Source: UBA5704 sp036264355 | GTDB lineage: Bacteria > Acidobacteriota > Thermoanaerobaculia > Multivoradales > UBA5704 | Direction of reading: 5' to 3' | Length of the DNA stretch: 51,774 nt | Assembly: GCA_036264355.1 (NCBI GenBank) | Contig: DATARD010000310.1 | Coordinates: 1 to 51,774 of the forward strand | Shown here: piece after piece, positions 16,305-24,708 of the stretch | Numbering within the stretch: position 1 is the stretch's first letter | Layout of the letters: each line of letters starts with the position of its first letter | The notes under the pieces: generated by a model | Told to the model about the DNA's origin: nothing | Databases searched by the model: none | Seen by the model: only the letters and a program-made list of their open reading frames with translations | Translations under genes and position numbers: made by a program

Positions 16305-16883
16305 ATGCGGGTCCTCGTCCTCGACAATCAGGATTCGTTCACCCACAACCTGGTCCAGGCCCTGGAGGCGCTGGAGGCGGAGTGCATCGTGCACCGCTCC
16401 GACGCGATCAGCCTGGAGCAGGTGCTGGCGCTCAAGCCGAAGCGCATCCTGATCTCGCCCGGACCGTTCGGGCCGGAGGAGGCGGGAATCTCGAAGCAGG
16501 TGGTGGAAAAGCTCACCGGCCAGATCCCGATCCTCGGCGTCTGCCTCGGCATGCAGGTGATCGCCGCGGTGGCCGGCCTGCGCGTCCATCCGGCCAAAAA
16601 GCCGGTGCACGGCAAGACGGCGGAGATCCGGCACGACGGCAAGGGGATCTTCGAGGCGCTGCCGAACCCGTTCACCGCCGCGCGCTACCACTCGCTGGTG
16701 GTCGACGGCAGCGAGGAGCCGCCGTTCCTGGAGCTCAGCGCCTGGGCCGAGGACGGGGAGGTGATGGGCTGCCGCCTGCTCGGGCTCGGCGTCGAGGGCG
16801 TGCAGTTCCATCCCGAGTCGTTCCTCACCGAGAACGGCACCGATCTCCTGTTCAATTTCCTCTACCGCGCGCAGACCTGGTGA
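16305..16883 (+). CDS. pabA: Aminodeoxychorismate synthase glutamine amidotransferase subunit
   Basis: 192 aa. A class I glutamine amidotransferase with nucleophile Cys80 (GVCLGMQ) and the His169/Glu171 pair (FHPES). It opens with VLVLDNQDSFTHNLVQ, typical of TrpG/PabA. It supplies ammonia from glutamine to the chorismate subunit. The TrpG and PabA families cannot be separated by this subunit alone, but pabB and pabC follow directly, so PabA is chosen. The ATG at 16305 is used because upstream codons of the open frame overlap the DUF983 gene. Confidence 0.95.
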   Translation: MRVLVLDNQDSFTHNLVQALEALEAECIVHRSDAISLEQVLALKPKRILISPGPFGPEEAGISKQVVEKLTGQIPILGVCLGMQVIAAVAGLRVHPAKKPVHGKTAEIRHDGKGIFEALPNPFTAARYHSLVVDGSEEPPFLELSAWAEDGEVMGCRLLGLGVEGVQFHPESFLTENGTDLLFNFLYRAQTW

Positions 16884-16890
16884 TCCCGCC

Positions 16891-18399
16891 ATGTGGTCCG
16901 ACCGGCTTTCCGCGGCAAAAAAGCGCCGGCTGATCGAGCGGCTGCACGCCGTGCTCCCCGCTCCCGATCCGCACGGCCGCGGCGCGGTGACGCCGCTACG
17001 CCTGCCCGGCCCCAAGATAACCGCCACGGTCGAGCAGATGGCCGAAGAGCTGCGCAACGAGCCCGGCTTCGCCTGGCTCGACGGCGGAGGGGGAAATCAC
17101 CGGTTTTTCGTGCGGCCGTTGGCGGTGCTCAGCGTACGCAACGGGAGGGCCACGGTGATCGGACAGATCCAACCCATCGGACCGATCAGTCGGATCACAG
17201 TCGCCGCCGGCGGCTTCGATCTCCTGGAGGCTGCTTTCGCGGCGTGGGGCGGTCCCGCGCGGGCGCTGCTGGTGGGCTATCTCGGCTATGAGCTGGCCGC
17301 CGAGCTCGAGACCCTGGAGCCGGCGTCTCCGGCGGACCTGGAGGACGATCTCAAGCTCCCCGACCTCCACCTTGCGCTCTATGACGAAGCGCTGTGCCAC
17401 GACGGTCATCACGACGGCGGGGGCTGGCGCCTGGAGAGCACGGACGCCTGGCATACACGAGGAGACGCCGAGCGGGTGCGCGACGCCGAGGCCCGCCTCG
17501 CCGCCGCACGCAAGCGGGAGGTTCCCGAGCCGGAAACCGGGCGTCTCGCCATGGGACCGGTGACCGGGCGGCCCAACGCCCGCGGTTTCATGGCGGCGGT
17601 CGAGCGCACCGTGTCGCGCATCCGCCGCGGCCAGATCTACCAGGCGAACGTCTGCCGGCGGTTGGAAGCGAAGCTGCCGGCCGACCGCCTCTGGCCGCTC
17701 TGGCAGCGATTGCGTGCCGCGAGCCCGGCCGATCACGGCGCCTGGCTGAGCCTCACCGGCCGCGCCGACCGGAATGGCGCGGTGCTGTCGGTGAGCCCGG
17801 AGCTGTTCCTCTCCGTCCGCGAAGGGATCGTCACCACGCAGCCGATCAAGGGCACCCGGCCGCGCGGCGCGACGCCGCGCGAGGACCGCGCCCTGGCCCG
17901 CGAGCTGGCGGAGAGCGCCAAGGACCAGGCGGAGCTGGCGATGATCGTCGACGTCGCCCGCAACGATCTCGGCCGCGTCTGCACGACCGGCAGCGTCGAG
18001 GTGGTGCGGCACGCCGAGCTGATGACCCTGCCGACCCTCCACCACCTCGTCTCCACCGTCCGCGGCCGGCTGCCGGCCTCGGATTCCGTCTCCCTGCTGC
18101 GCGCCGCCTTCCCTCCCGCTTCGATCACCGGCGCGCCAAAGATCCAGGCGATCATCGTCGCGGCGAGCGAGGAGGAACGGCGGCGCGGCCCGGCGATGGG
18201 CGCTCTCGGCTGGCTCAGCCTCGGCGGCGATCTGGAGCTGTCGGTGGCCATCCGCACCGCCGCCGCGGCCGGCGGCCGGATCGCCTACCACGCCGGCTGC
18301 GGCATCACCGCCGACTCCGATCCGGAGCTGGAGCTGGAAGAGACCGCGGTCAAGGCGCGCGCCTTCCTCACCGCGCTCGGCGCTTCGGAAAGTCCGTGA
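16891..18399 (+). CDS. pabB: Aminodeoxychorismate synthase component I
   Basis: 502 aa, 7 bp after pabA. The chorismate-binding domain is complete: QIYQANVCRRLEA, LSVSPELFL, PIKGTRPRG, DQAELAMIVDVARNDLGRVC and PPASITGAPKIQA. Lys320 in PIKGT is the residue that marks PabB (it attacks C2 of chorismate); TrpE has Ala there. This settles the assignment as p-aminobenzoate synthesis and not tryptophan synthesis. The N-terminal ~110 residues are the usual less conserved half. The stop overlaps the start of pabC (GTGA). Confidence 0.96.
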   Translation: MWSDRLSAAKKRRLIERLHAVLPAPDPHGRGAVTPLRLPGPKITATVEQMAEELRNEPGFAWLDGGGGNHRFFVRPLAVLSVRNGRATVIGQIQPIGPISRITVAAGGFDLLEAAFAAWGGPARALLVGYLGYELAAELETLEPASPADLEDDLKLPDLHLALYDEALCHDGHHDGGGWRLESTDAWHTRGDAERVRDAEARLAAARKREVPEPETGRLAMGPVTGRPNARGFMAAVERTVSRIRRGQIYQANVCRRLEAKLPADRLWPLWQRLRAASPADHGAWLSLTGRADRNGAVLSVSPELFLSVREGIVTTQPIKGTRPRGATPREDRALARELAESAKDQAELAMIVDVARNDLGRVCTTGSVEVVRHAELMTLPTLHHLVSTVRGRLPASDSVSLLRAAFPPASITGAPKIQAIIVAASEEERRRGPAMGALGWLSLGGDLELSVAIRTAAAAGGRIAYHAGCGITADSDPELELEETAVKARAFLTALGASESP

Positions 18400-19106
18400 A
18401 CGGCCTGTTCGAAACCCTGCGGGTGGACCACGGCGAGGCCCTGGACGTCGCCGCTCACCTCGACCGTCTCTTTGCCGGTCTTGAGCGGATCGGCATCGAT
18501 CTGCCGCAAAGCCGCGGCGAGCTGGCGGACATCATCGCGAGCGCCGCCGCCCGGGCGCCGCGCCCGGTGGCCCGCCTGCGCCTCACCGTCAGCCGCGATC
18601 CCGCTGTCGACGTCACCGCCGAGCCCTACCAGCCGCCGAGCGCGGCGGACTACCGCGACGGCGTGCCCGTCATCCTGCTCTCCGATCTGCGCATCGACTC
18701 CCAGAGTCCGCTCGCCGGCCTCAAAAGCCTCCCCTGGGAGCCCAACCGCCAGGCCCTCCGCCGCGCCGAAGCCGCGGGCGCTTTCGAGGCCCTGCTGCTC
18801 AACGAGCGCGGCCGGCTCGCCGAAGGAGCGCGCAGCAACCTGGTGCTCGCGCTCCCCGACGGCCTCTTCACCCCGCCGGAATCCGACGGCTGCCTGCCGG
18901 GCACCGTCCGGCGCCGGCTGCTCGCAGGAGGATGGATCGCCGAGCGACCGCTGACTCCGGACGATCTGTATCGCGCCCGCGAGACCGTGCTGCTCAACAG
19001 CCTGATCGGAGCGCTCCCGGTGAAGGGACGCAAGGAAGAGGCCTCTGTCGCGGAGTGGTTACGGCACAAGCTGGGAGAAAAAAATTGCCCGGTCACCATT
19101 GAATGA
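18396..19106 (+). CDS. pabC: Aminodeoxychorismate lyase (class IV PLP aminotransferase fold)
   Basis: 236 aa from a GTG at 18396 overlapping the pabB stop by 4 bases. It starts NGLFETLRVDHGEALDVAAH, the typical class IV N-terminus. The catalytic PLP Lys is the one in GLKSLPW (about residue 110). EGARSNLVLALPDG (substrate-side loop) and CLPGTVRRRLL also match. It releases p-aminobenzoate and pyruvate from aminodeoxychorismate and closes the pabABC operon feeding folate synthesis. Confidence 0.94.
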   Translation: MNGLFETLRVDHGEALDVAAHLDRLFAGLERIGIDLPQSRGELADIIASAAARAPRPVARLRLTVSRDPAVDVTAEPYQPPSAADYRDGVPVILLSDLRIDSQSPLAGLKSLPWEPNRQALRRAEAAGAFEALLLNERGRLAEGARSNLVLALPDGLFTPPESDGCLPGTVRRRLLAGGWIAERPLTPDDLYRARETVLLNSLIGALPVKGRKEEASVAEWLRHKLGEKNCPVTIE

Positions 19107-19121
19107 AGCGGTACGATGACC

Positions 19122-19301
19122 GGGTCACAAATCTGGGCGTAAGAGCAACGTCCCACTTCTCTAGAGCAACAGACATGCCACGGGCTAGAGCCTTGCCGCC
19201 CGAGGAGAAACAGCCGTCCGGAGCTGACGCCGGGTCAAACCCTGACCCAAAAACGGGCCTAAACCGGGTCATGAATTGATCCATGGCCTTGTTTTTGACC
19301 C
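19122..19301. repeat. Cluster of GGGTCA half-sites between pabC and the ATP-grasp gene
   Basis: The hexamer GGGTCA occurs at 19122, 19232 and 19266, and its complement TGACCC at 19243 and 19296, within the 247-bp gap. The middle pair forms a perfect hairpin or palindrome, GGGTCA-AACCC-TGACCC (19232-19248). No gene or clear promoter is visible in the gap. It could be an operator region or a weak attenuator. Confidence 0.4.
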
Positions 19302-19353
19302 ACTTTCATTTCCCCCCCAACCTGGGCGCGGCCCTTGCATCGCGCCTCTCGGC

Positions 19354-20325
19354 ATGAACGTAACCGTGTTTACAGGACTCGAAAAAGAGGGAGAGGCGTG
19401 CGATCCGGTGGTCGGCCAGATCGCGGAGGCGCTGCGGGAGAACGATCACAAGGTGTCGGTCCTCGCCGTCCACAAGGACGTGCGGGAGATCATCGACAGG
19501 CTTCAGGAGCAGAAGCCCGACCTGGTCTTCAACCTCCTGGAGACCTTCGGCGGCAACACCGCCGGTGACGTGGCGGTGGCCGGGCTGCTCGACCTGCTCG
19601 GCGTGCGCTACACCGGCGGCGGCCCCGGAGAGCTCTATCTGCGCCAGGACAAGGGGTTGGCCAAGAAGGTCTTCGCCTTCGAGAGCATCCTCTATCCGCA
19701 TTTCGCCGTGTTCAGCCAGAATTCCGACTTCGAGACCGGCGGCAACCTGCGCATGCCGCTGTTCGTCAAGCCGCTCACCGCCGACGCCTCGATCGGCATC
19801 GACAACGGCTCCCTGGTGCGCGACTCGACGGCGTTGATGAAGCGGGTGATTGAGATCCACGAAAAAGTCAACGACTCGGCCTTGGTCGAGGAGTACATCG
19901 AAGGGCGGGAGCTCTACGTCGGCGTGCTGGGCAACCGCGAGCCGGTCGCCTTTCCGCCCGTCGAGGTGGATTTCTCGGGCCTCCCCGAAGGCGCGCCGCA
20001 GATCCTCGGCACCGAGGCCAAGTGGCAGCCGGAGAGCGCCGAGTTCAAGGGGACGAAATCGATCCTCCCCGAGCTTCCCGACGAGCTGCGCGCCAAGCTC
20101 CAGAAGACCGCTCTCGACGCCGCCCGCGCCGTGCGCATGCGCGACTACGGCCGCGTCGACCTGCGCCTCACCGACACCGGCGACATCTACGTCATCGAGG
20201 TCAACGCCAACTGCTATCTGGAAAAAGAGAGCGAATTCGCCGCGGCCGGCGCCGCCTTGGGCCTCGACTTCCCCCAGCTCGTCCAGAAGATCGTCGACCT
20301 CGCGATCGAACGGCAGCCCAACTGA
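19354..20325 (+). CDS. ATP-grasp ligase related to D-alanine-D-alanine ligase
   Basis: 323 aa from the ATG at 19354; the open frame begins earlier but the upstream codons are not family-like. The N-terminal domain (VTVFTGLEKEGE; VFNLLETFGG) matches Ddl-like proteins. The ATP-grasp core shows MPLFVKPLTADASIGID, LVEEYIEGRELYVGVLG and, for Mg2+ binding, GRVDLRLTD...YVIEVNANCYL. It forms a carboxylate-amine bond using ATP. Classical Ddl has NTLPG after EVN; here NANCYL replaces it, so another dipeptide or amino-acid ligase is as likely. No ribosome site is obvious. Confidence 0.85.
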   Translation: MNVTVFTGLEKEGEACDPVVGQIAEALRENDHKVSVLAVHKDVREIIDRLQEQKPDLVFNLLETFGGNTAGDVAVAGLLDLLGVRYTGGGPGELYLRQDKGLAKKVFAFESILYPHFAVFSQNSDFETGGNLRMPLFVKPLTADASIGIDNGSLVRDSTALMKRVIEIHEKVNDSALVEEYIEGRELYVGVLGNREPVAFPPVEVDFSGLPEGAPQILGTEAKWQPESAEFKGTKSILPELPDELRAKLQKTALDAARAVRMRDYGRVDLRLTDTGDIYVIEVNANCYLEKESEFAAAGAALGLDFPQLVQKIVDLAIERQPN

Positions 20326-20326
20326 T

Positions 20327-21346
20327 TCAGGACATGTAGCTCCCGGTGTGCACCTGGTTCATCGCCAGCGCCGTCACCAGCGTGGTGAGGGCGATGACCG
20401 CCGGAATCTCGCGGTCGGCCGGGTAGACCTGATCCAGGACGGCGGCGCGTTCGGCGAGCCGGGCAAGCAGGCTCCGGGTACGTTCCGGAAAATGGCCGGT
20501 CCAGCGGTAGACGTCGGCCGGTAGGATGCCCGCGAGGCGCTGGACCAGCTCCGCCGCCGGCCGCCGCGGCGCATCGGTGGACAGGTCCTCGGGCCGGCCG
20601 AGGTCCTCGAAGATGGCGCGCAGCGCGCCGTCCAGTCCCGGCGGGATGTCTTCCTCCGGTCCGCTCCATCCGGCGTAATACTGATCGAGCGTGTAGGAGA
20701 TCTCCCCCACATCCTCGTCGAGATCGGCCGCGGTGACCAGCGGCTCGCGCTCGCGGAGCGCGGCCATCACCGCGTCGCAGTACTCCAGCTTGGCGAGCGC
20801 CTCGCTCCAGCCCGCATAGTCGGCCCGCCAGTCCAGACCGGGTGTCAGCCAGACCGCGAACGTCTCGGCCCAATCCTCGTCCGGATGTTTCTGGGCGTAC
20901 CAGCCGGGCAGGTGGCGCACGAAGCGGCGGCTGAACGGCTCGGGCCGGTACTCCTCGCGGTAGGGCTGCGTCATCGCGCCGAAACGCTCGACCCACTCCT
21001 CGGACTCATAGAGCCGGTAGGCGTAGTTGACGACGTGCCCCATCTCATGGCGCAGATAACGCAGGATGTCCGACCGTCCCAGCCCCTCGACATGGCCGGT
21101 GCGGTCGGCGTGCAGCCGGGTCAGCTCGGGCCGCGCCAGGTAGAACGGGATGGCGATGGCCACCGTGTCGAACGGCACACCCCACTCGCTGGAGAGGTAG
21201 AACCGCGGCTGGACCCGGATGCCGGCGAGCCCGAGCTCGCCGGTCAGCTCCGCCAAGATCGGCTCGAGAGAGGTGCCCTCGATCCGTAGTCCGAGATCGC
21301 GGATCGGGCGCGAGTCGAGGTGAGCTTCCGCGAAGAGCGTTTCCAT
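20327..21346 (-). CDS. Putative zinc metallopeptidase (HExxH)
   Basis: 339 aa from the ATG at 21346; the frame continues upstream but only as the complement of the next gene. The motif HEMGH lies at residues 100-104 inside YLRHEMGHVVNYAYRL. A later DEDWAETFAVWL supplies a Glu likely to be the third zinc ligand. The layout resembles the 'putative zinc-binding metallopeptidase' group. There is no signal peptide. Residues 195-339 are helical and unassigned. Its stop lies 1 bp from the stop of the converging ATP-grasp gene, and it is divergent from the DUF4097-like gene. Confidence 0.85.
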   Translation of the reverse strand: METLFAEAHLDSRPIRDLGLRIEGTSLEPILAELTGELGLAGIRVQPRFYLSSEWGVPFDTVAIAIPFYLARPELTRLHADRTGHVEGLGRSDILRYLRHEMGHVVNYAYRLYESEEWVERFGAMTQPYREEYRPEPFSRRFVRHLPGWYAQKHPDEDWAETFAVWLTPGLDWRADYAGWSEALAKLEYCDAVMAALREREPLVTAADLDEDVGEISYTLDQYYAGWSGPEEDIPPGLDGALRAIFEDLGRPEDLSTDAPRRPAAELVQRLAGILPADVYRWTGHFPERTRSLLARLAERAAVLDQVYPADREIPAVIALTTLVTALAMNQVHTGSYMS

Positions 21347-21424
21347 ACCTTGGAACCGGAGGCAAGATCGGTGCCGAAACCCTCGCCCGGCGTCCGCCGT
21401 AGTGAGCTGCGAGGAGGGAACACC

Positions 21425-22069
21425 ATGAAAAAGATCATTTTGACCCTGGCCGCGGCCGCCGTGCTCCTGGCGGCGCTCCCCGCCCAGGCCAAAGAGACGG
21501 TGCGCCGCTTCACCAAGCAGATTCCGACCGGCGGCGTGAGCCTGGTCGATCTCGACTTCTCCGTCGGACAGGTCAACGTGGATGCCGTCGACGGCCGCGA
21601 CGTGGCGCTCGACGTGCAGCTCCAGTGCCGCAACGGCAGCGACTCGTGCCGGGAGGCGGCGCAGAAGGTCCGGCTCGTCTTCTCCACCGACGGCGGCAAG
21701 CTGCACGTCGAAATCAAGGACTGGCCGAAGATCAGCCATCACGGCCTCGAAGCGCGCATCCACGTGCAGATGCCGCGCGACCTGCCGCTCACCGCCGACC
21801 TCGGGGTCGGCCAGATGGAGATCGCCGGGCTCGAAAAAGACGTCAAGGCCAACCTCGGAGTCGGCCAGCTCACCCTGACCCTGCCCGAGTCCGCGGTCGC
21901 CACCGTGCGCGCCGATACCGGCGTCGGCGAGGCCAGCCTCTACGCCGGCGGCCACCACTACGACAGCGCCGGCCTCATCACCCGCACCCTGCATTGGACC
22001 CAGGGCACCGGCACCGCCAGGATCTCCGCCGACTGCGGCGTCGGCGAGGTCGACGTGCGGCTGCGATAG
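21425..22069 (+). CDS. Secreted DUF4097-like beta-repeat protein
   Basis: 214 aa. The ATG at 21425 follows GAGGAGG (21411-21417) and opens a signal peptide (KKIILTLAAAAVLLAALPAQA). The mature part is a ladder of short strands with a recurring D/N-x-GVGQ or GVGE motif: FSVGQVNVDA, LGVGQMEI, LGVGQLTL, TGVGEASL, CGVGEVDV. Repeats of this kind form the right-handed beta structure of DUF4097/DUF2807-type envelope proteins. Cys pairs (CRNGSDSC) suggest a disulfide outside the cytoplasm. Function unknown. Confidence 0.88.
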   Translation: MKKIILTLAAAAVLLAALPAQAKETVRRFTKQIPTGGVSLVDLDFSVGQVNVDAVDGRDVALDVQLQCRNGSDSCREAAQKVRLVFSTDGGKLHVEIKDWPKISHHGLEARIHVQMPRDLPLTADLGVGQMEIAGLEKDVKANLGVGQLTLTLPESAVATVRADTGVGEASLYAGGHHYDSAGLITRTLHWTQGTGTARISADCGVGEVDVRLR

Positions 22070-22100
22070 GACGATTTTTCAGACGCGATAGACTAGCGCC

Positions 22101-22577
22101 ATGAGCTTACACGTCGCGCTGGTCGAGCCCGAGATCCATTGGAATACCGGAAACGTGGGACGCTCCTGCCTGGCGGCGGGGGCTCGGCTGCATCTCGTCG
22201 AGCCCCTCGGATTCTTCCTCGACGAGCGCGAGGTGCGGCGGGCCGGTCTCGACTACTGGTCGCGCGTCGATCCCCGCGTCTGGCGCTCCTGGGCGGAGCT
22301 CGAAGAGCGCATCGCGGATCTCGGCGAGCCTTATTTCTTCAGCGCCGAGGGGACGCGGAGCTTCTGGGACGTCCAGTATCCGGAACGGACCGTGCTGGTG
22401 TTCGGCAAGGAGAGCGTCGGGCTCGCCCCCGAGATCCGCGACAAGTGGCGCGACAGGCTGGTCGCGATCCCGATGCTCGACCGCGAGGTCCGCTCGCTCA
22501 ATCTGTCGACGAGTGTGGCCCTGGCGCTGTGGGAGGTGTTGCGCCAGCGGGCGGCGGCTGGTCCGGCGGCCAGGTGA
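22101..22577 (+). CDS. trmL: tRNA (cytidine/uridine-34 2'-O-)-methyltransferase TrmL
   Basis: 158 aa, the usual length for this SPOUT (trefoil-knot) enzyme. Conserved motifs are VALVEPEIHWNTGNVGR at the start, VLVFGKESVGLAPE (SAM-binding knot) and the final MLDREVRSLNLSTSVALALWE. It methylates the ribose of the wobble base 34 of tRNA-Leu isoacceptors; the two Leu tRNAs in this window are plausible substrates. The last ~80 bp overlap the 3' end of a gene on the other strand. Confidence 0.95.
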   Translation: MSLHVALVEPEIHWNTGNVGRSCLAAGARLHLVEPLGFFLDEREVRRAGLDYWSRVDPRVWRSWAELEERIADLGEPYFFSAEGTRSFWDVQYPERTVLVFGKESVGLAPEIRDKWRDRLVAIPMLDREVRSLNLSTSVALALWEVLRQRAAAGPAAR

Positions 22578-23052
22578 TCCGAATGATCTGGACACCGTTG
22601 TCAGCCGTCTCGACGAGCGCGCCCTTGAGCGTCGCCGTGAACCCTTCGGTCTCGATCTTGACCGTCTCTCCCTCCCGCGTCACCTTCGGCTCCGCGGCCA
22701 GACCGCTGAGCGTGAGGGTGCGGACGCCCCCGAAAAGAGGATGACTGCCGGCGCCCTCGGTGAGCGCTTCGCGGTTGAACACTTCCAGCGTGCCCCGGTC
22801 GTTGCTGAGCTGGAGAAGCCGCTTGTGGAGGACTTCGCTGCCGCCGAGCGATTCCACGTTCAGGGGATCGAAACCCTGGAGCCCGAGCGGATGGGAGCCG
22901 GCCTCGATCACCAGGCGCACGCCGGGACGAGCGAAGAAGGCGGCGCGGTCGAAATCAGCCAGGATCGCGGACGCGGACGGCACCTCCTCAGCGCTTGCCT
23001 GGAGCGGCGGCAACGCCAAGAAAAGGAGCACGATCAACAGGACGATCTTCAT
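22498..23052 (-). CDS. Secreted protein of unknown function, downstream of hyuB
   Basis: 184 aa. The ATG at 23052 overlaps the hyuB stop by 4 bases (ATGA), and it opens a signal peptide (KIVLLIVLLFLALPPLQASA). The mature part is mixed alpha/beta with no motif I recognise. The last ~27 codons (Pro-rich, PPDQPPPAGATPPTAPGP) are read antisense to the end of trmL, so the two 3' ends overlap by 80 bp. The coupling suggests cotranscription with hyuB. Confidence 0.78.
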   Translation of the reverse strand: MKIVLLIVLLFLALPPLQASAEEVPSASAILADFDRAAFFARPGVRLVIEAGSHPLGLQGFDPLNVESLGGSEVLHKRLLQLSNDRGTLEVFNREALTEGAGSHPLFGGVRTLTLSGLAAEPKVTREGETVKIETEGFTATLKGALVETADNGVQIIRITWPPDQPPPAGATPPTAPGPHSSTD

Positions 23053-24569
23053 GATCCAGGCTCTCCCCAACCGCCACCGCCGGGCGTCTCCAGAATCAAC
23101 CGGTCCCCGGGCTCGGCCTCGCAGCCGTCGATCGGCGCCAGCTCGATCGTCTCCCCCGAAGCGCGGACCAACCGCTGCCGGCCGGTCTGCCCGGGCTCGC
23201 CGCCCTCCATCCCATAGGGCCGCTCCACGCGGTGCTGGGTCAGCAACGAGAGCGCCACCGGCTCCAGGAACGTCAGCTCGCGCACCGCACCCTCACCGCC
23301 GCGCCAACGTCCACCGCCACCCGAACCGGCGCGGATGGCGAAGCGCTCCAGGCGCACCGGGTAGCGGTGCTCCAGAACCTCCGGATCGGTGATGCGGGTG
23401 TTGGTCATGTGGGTGTGCACAGCGCTCGCGCCGTCGAAACCCGGCCCGGCTCCGGCGCCGCCGCAGACGGTCTCATAGAAGCCGAAGCGCTGATTGCCGA
23501 ACAGCAGATTGTTCATCGTCCCCTGGCTCCCCGCGGCGAGCCGGAGCGCCTTGACCAGCGTGTCCACCAGCCGCTGGCTGGTCTCCACATTGCCCCCCAC
23601 GACCGCCGGACACTCCGCCGGATCGTCCGGAAACGGCGGATTCAGCATCCCCGGAGGAACGACGATCTCCACCGGGATCAGCAACCCCTCGTTGAGCGGC
23701 AACGGCTCGGCGATCAGCAGGCGGAGCACATAGAGCACCGCGCTCCGCACCACGGCCGGAGGAGCATTCAGGTTACCGGGATGCACGCCGGCCGAGCCGC
23801 TGAAGTCCACCTTCGCGCGCCGCCCCTCGACCTCGATCGAGACCGCGAGCACCGATCCGTCGTCGAGCCGCTCCAAAGCACTGTGGCGGCCTGCGGGCAG
23901 CCGTTCGAGAGCGGCCTCCAGCCGATCCCGGGCGCGCTCCGCCAGAGCCTCCATATACCGCCGCACCGTCTCCCGTCCATGCTCCCGGGCCAGAGCGCGC
24001 AACACCTCCGCGCCGCGATGATTCGCCGCCACCGCCGCCCGCAGATCCGCCAGGTTCTCCTCCACCGCCCGCGTCGGAAACGGCCCCTCCAGCAACAACC
24101 GCCGCATCTCCGACCACCGTTCCTCGCCGCGCCGCACCAGATGCACGGGAGGAATCACCACCCCCTCCTCGATCAAGCGCCGAGCCCCCGGAGGCATCGA
24201 CCCCGGCCGCGAGCCGCCGATCTCGGCATGATGAGCCCGGCTCGCCACATGGCCGAGCAGCGCGCCGCCCTCCTCAAAGACCGGCGTCACCACCGTGACA
24301 TCCGGAAGATGAGAGCCGCCAAACGCCGGATGGTTCGTCACCACCACGTCGCCCGCCTCCATTGCGATCGTCTTCTGCAGCGTGCGCACGCAGAGCCCGA
24401 GAGCCCCGAGATGGACCGGGATGTGCGGCGCGTTGACCACCAGAACCCCCGCCGCATCCAGCAATCCACACGAGAAATCGAGCCGTTCCTTGATGTTGGT
24501 GGACACGGCCGTGCGCCGCAGCATCTCCCCCATCTGCCGCGCCACGGCGGCGAACCGATGGGTGAACAA
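23049..24569 (-). CDS. hyuB: Hydantoinase B / 5-oxoprolinase subunit B (HyuB)
   Basis: At least 506 aa. Family motifs are TNIKERLDFSCGLLD, HIPVHLGALGLCV, VVVTNHPAFGGSHLPDVTVV, HHAEIGGSRPGSMPPGA, NLNAPPAVVRSAVLYVLR, ECPAVVGGNVETSQ, GGGGRWRGGEGAVREL and the terminal PGGGGWG. It is the partner of HyuA in ATP-dependent opening of hydantoin- or 5-oxoproline-type rings. The TTG at 24569 is the first conventional start, but the homologous segment EAVQLELF lies upstream in the same frame. The best ribosome site (GAAGGAGAC) precedes an ATC codon at 24617, so the true start is uncertain. hyuA is 5 kb away. Confidence 0.93.
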   Translation of the reverse strand: MFTHRFAAVARQMGEMLRRTAVSTNIKERLDFSCGLLDAAGVLVVNAPHIPVHLGALGLCVRTLQKTIAMEAGDVVVTNHPAFGGSHLPDVTVVTPVFEEGGALLGHVASRAHHAEIGGSRPGSMPPGARRLIEEGVVIPPVHLVRRGEERWSEMRRLLLEGPFPTRAVEENLADLRAAVAANHRGAEVLRALAREHGRETVRRYMEALAERARDRLEAALERLPAGRHSALERLDDGSVLAVSIEVEGRRAKVDFSGSAGVHPGNLNAPPAVVRSAVLYVLRLLIAEPLPLNEGLLIPVEIVVPPGMLNPPFPDDPAECPAVVGGNVETSQRLVDTLVKALRLAAGSQGTMNNLLFGNQRFGFYETVCGGAGAGPGFDGASAVHTHMTNTRITDPEVLEHRYPVRLERFAIRAGSGGGGRWRGGEGAVRELTFLEPVALSLLTQHRVERPYGMEGGEPGQTGRQRLVRASGETIELAPIDGCEAEPGDRLILETPGGGGWGEPGS

Positions 24570-24652
24570 TTCGAGCTGGACCGCTTCAGGGCGGGGGGCG
24601 GAGGTGGGGATGGGGATGGTGTCTCCTTCGGGAATGAGCGAACCGGCGGTGG

Positions 24653-24658
24653 ATTATA
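24653..24658 (-). promoter_or_regulatory. Candidate -10 box of hyuB
   Basis: On the minus strand the sequence reads a perfect TATAAT, in an otherwise GC-rich stretch between array 2 and hyuB. No good -35 hexamer lies 16-18 bp upstream. Transcription from here would start near 24646, leaving the array outside the transcript of hyuB. Confidence 0.45.
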
Positions 24659-24708
24659 GCGCTGCCGGCTCACCGCGGGCCGGCGTCACCCTCCGCAGGA
24701 ACAAGATC

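Noticed and set aside
16305..18399. Anthranilate synthase (trpG/trpE)
   Set aside because: The chorismate enzyme has PIKGT (Lys) and not PIAGT, and pabC follows, so this is pabA-pabB.
21347..21994. N-terminal extension of the minus-strand metallopeptidase
   Set aside because: Those codons are antisense to the DUF4097-like gene; the ATG at 21346 gives a natural start.
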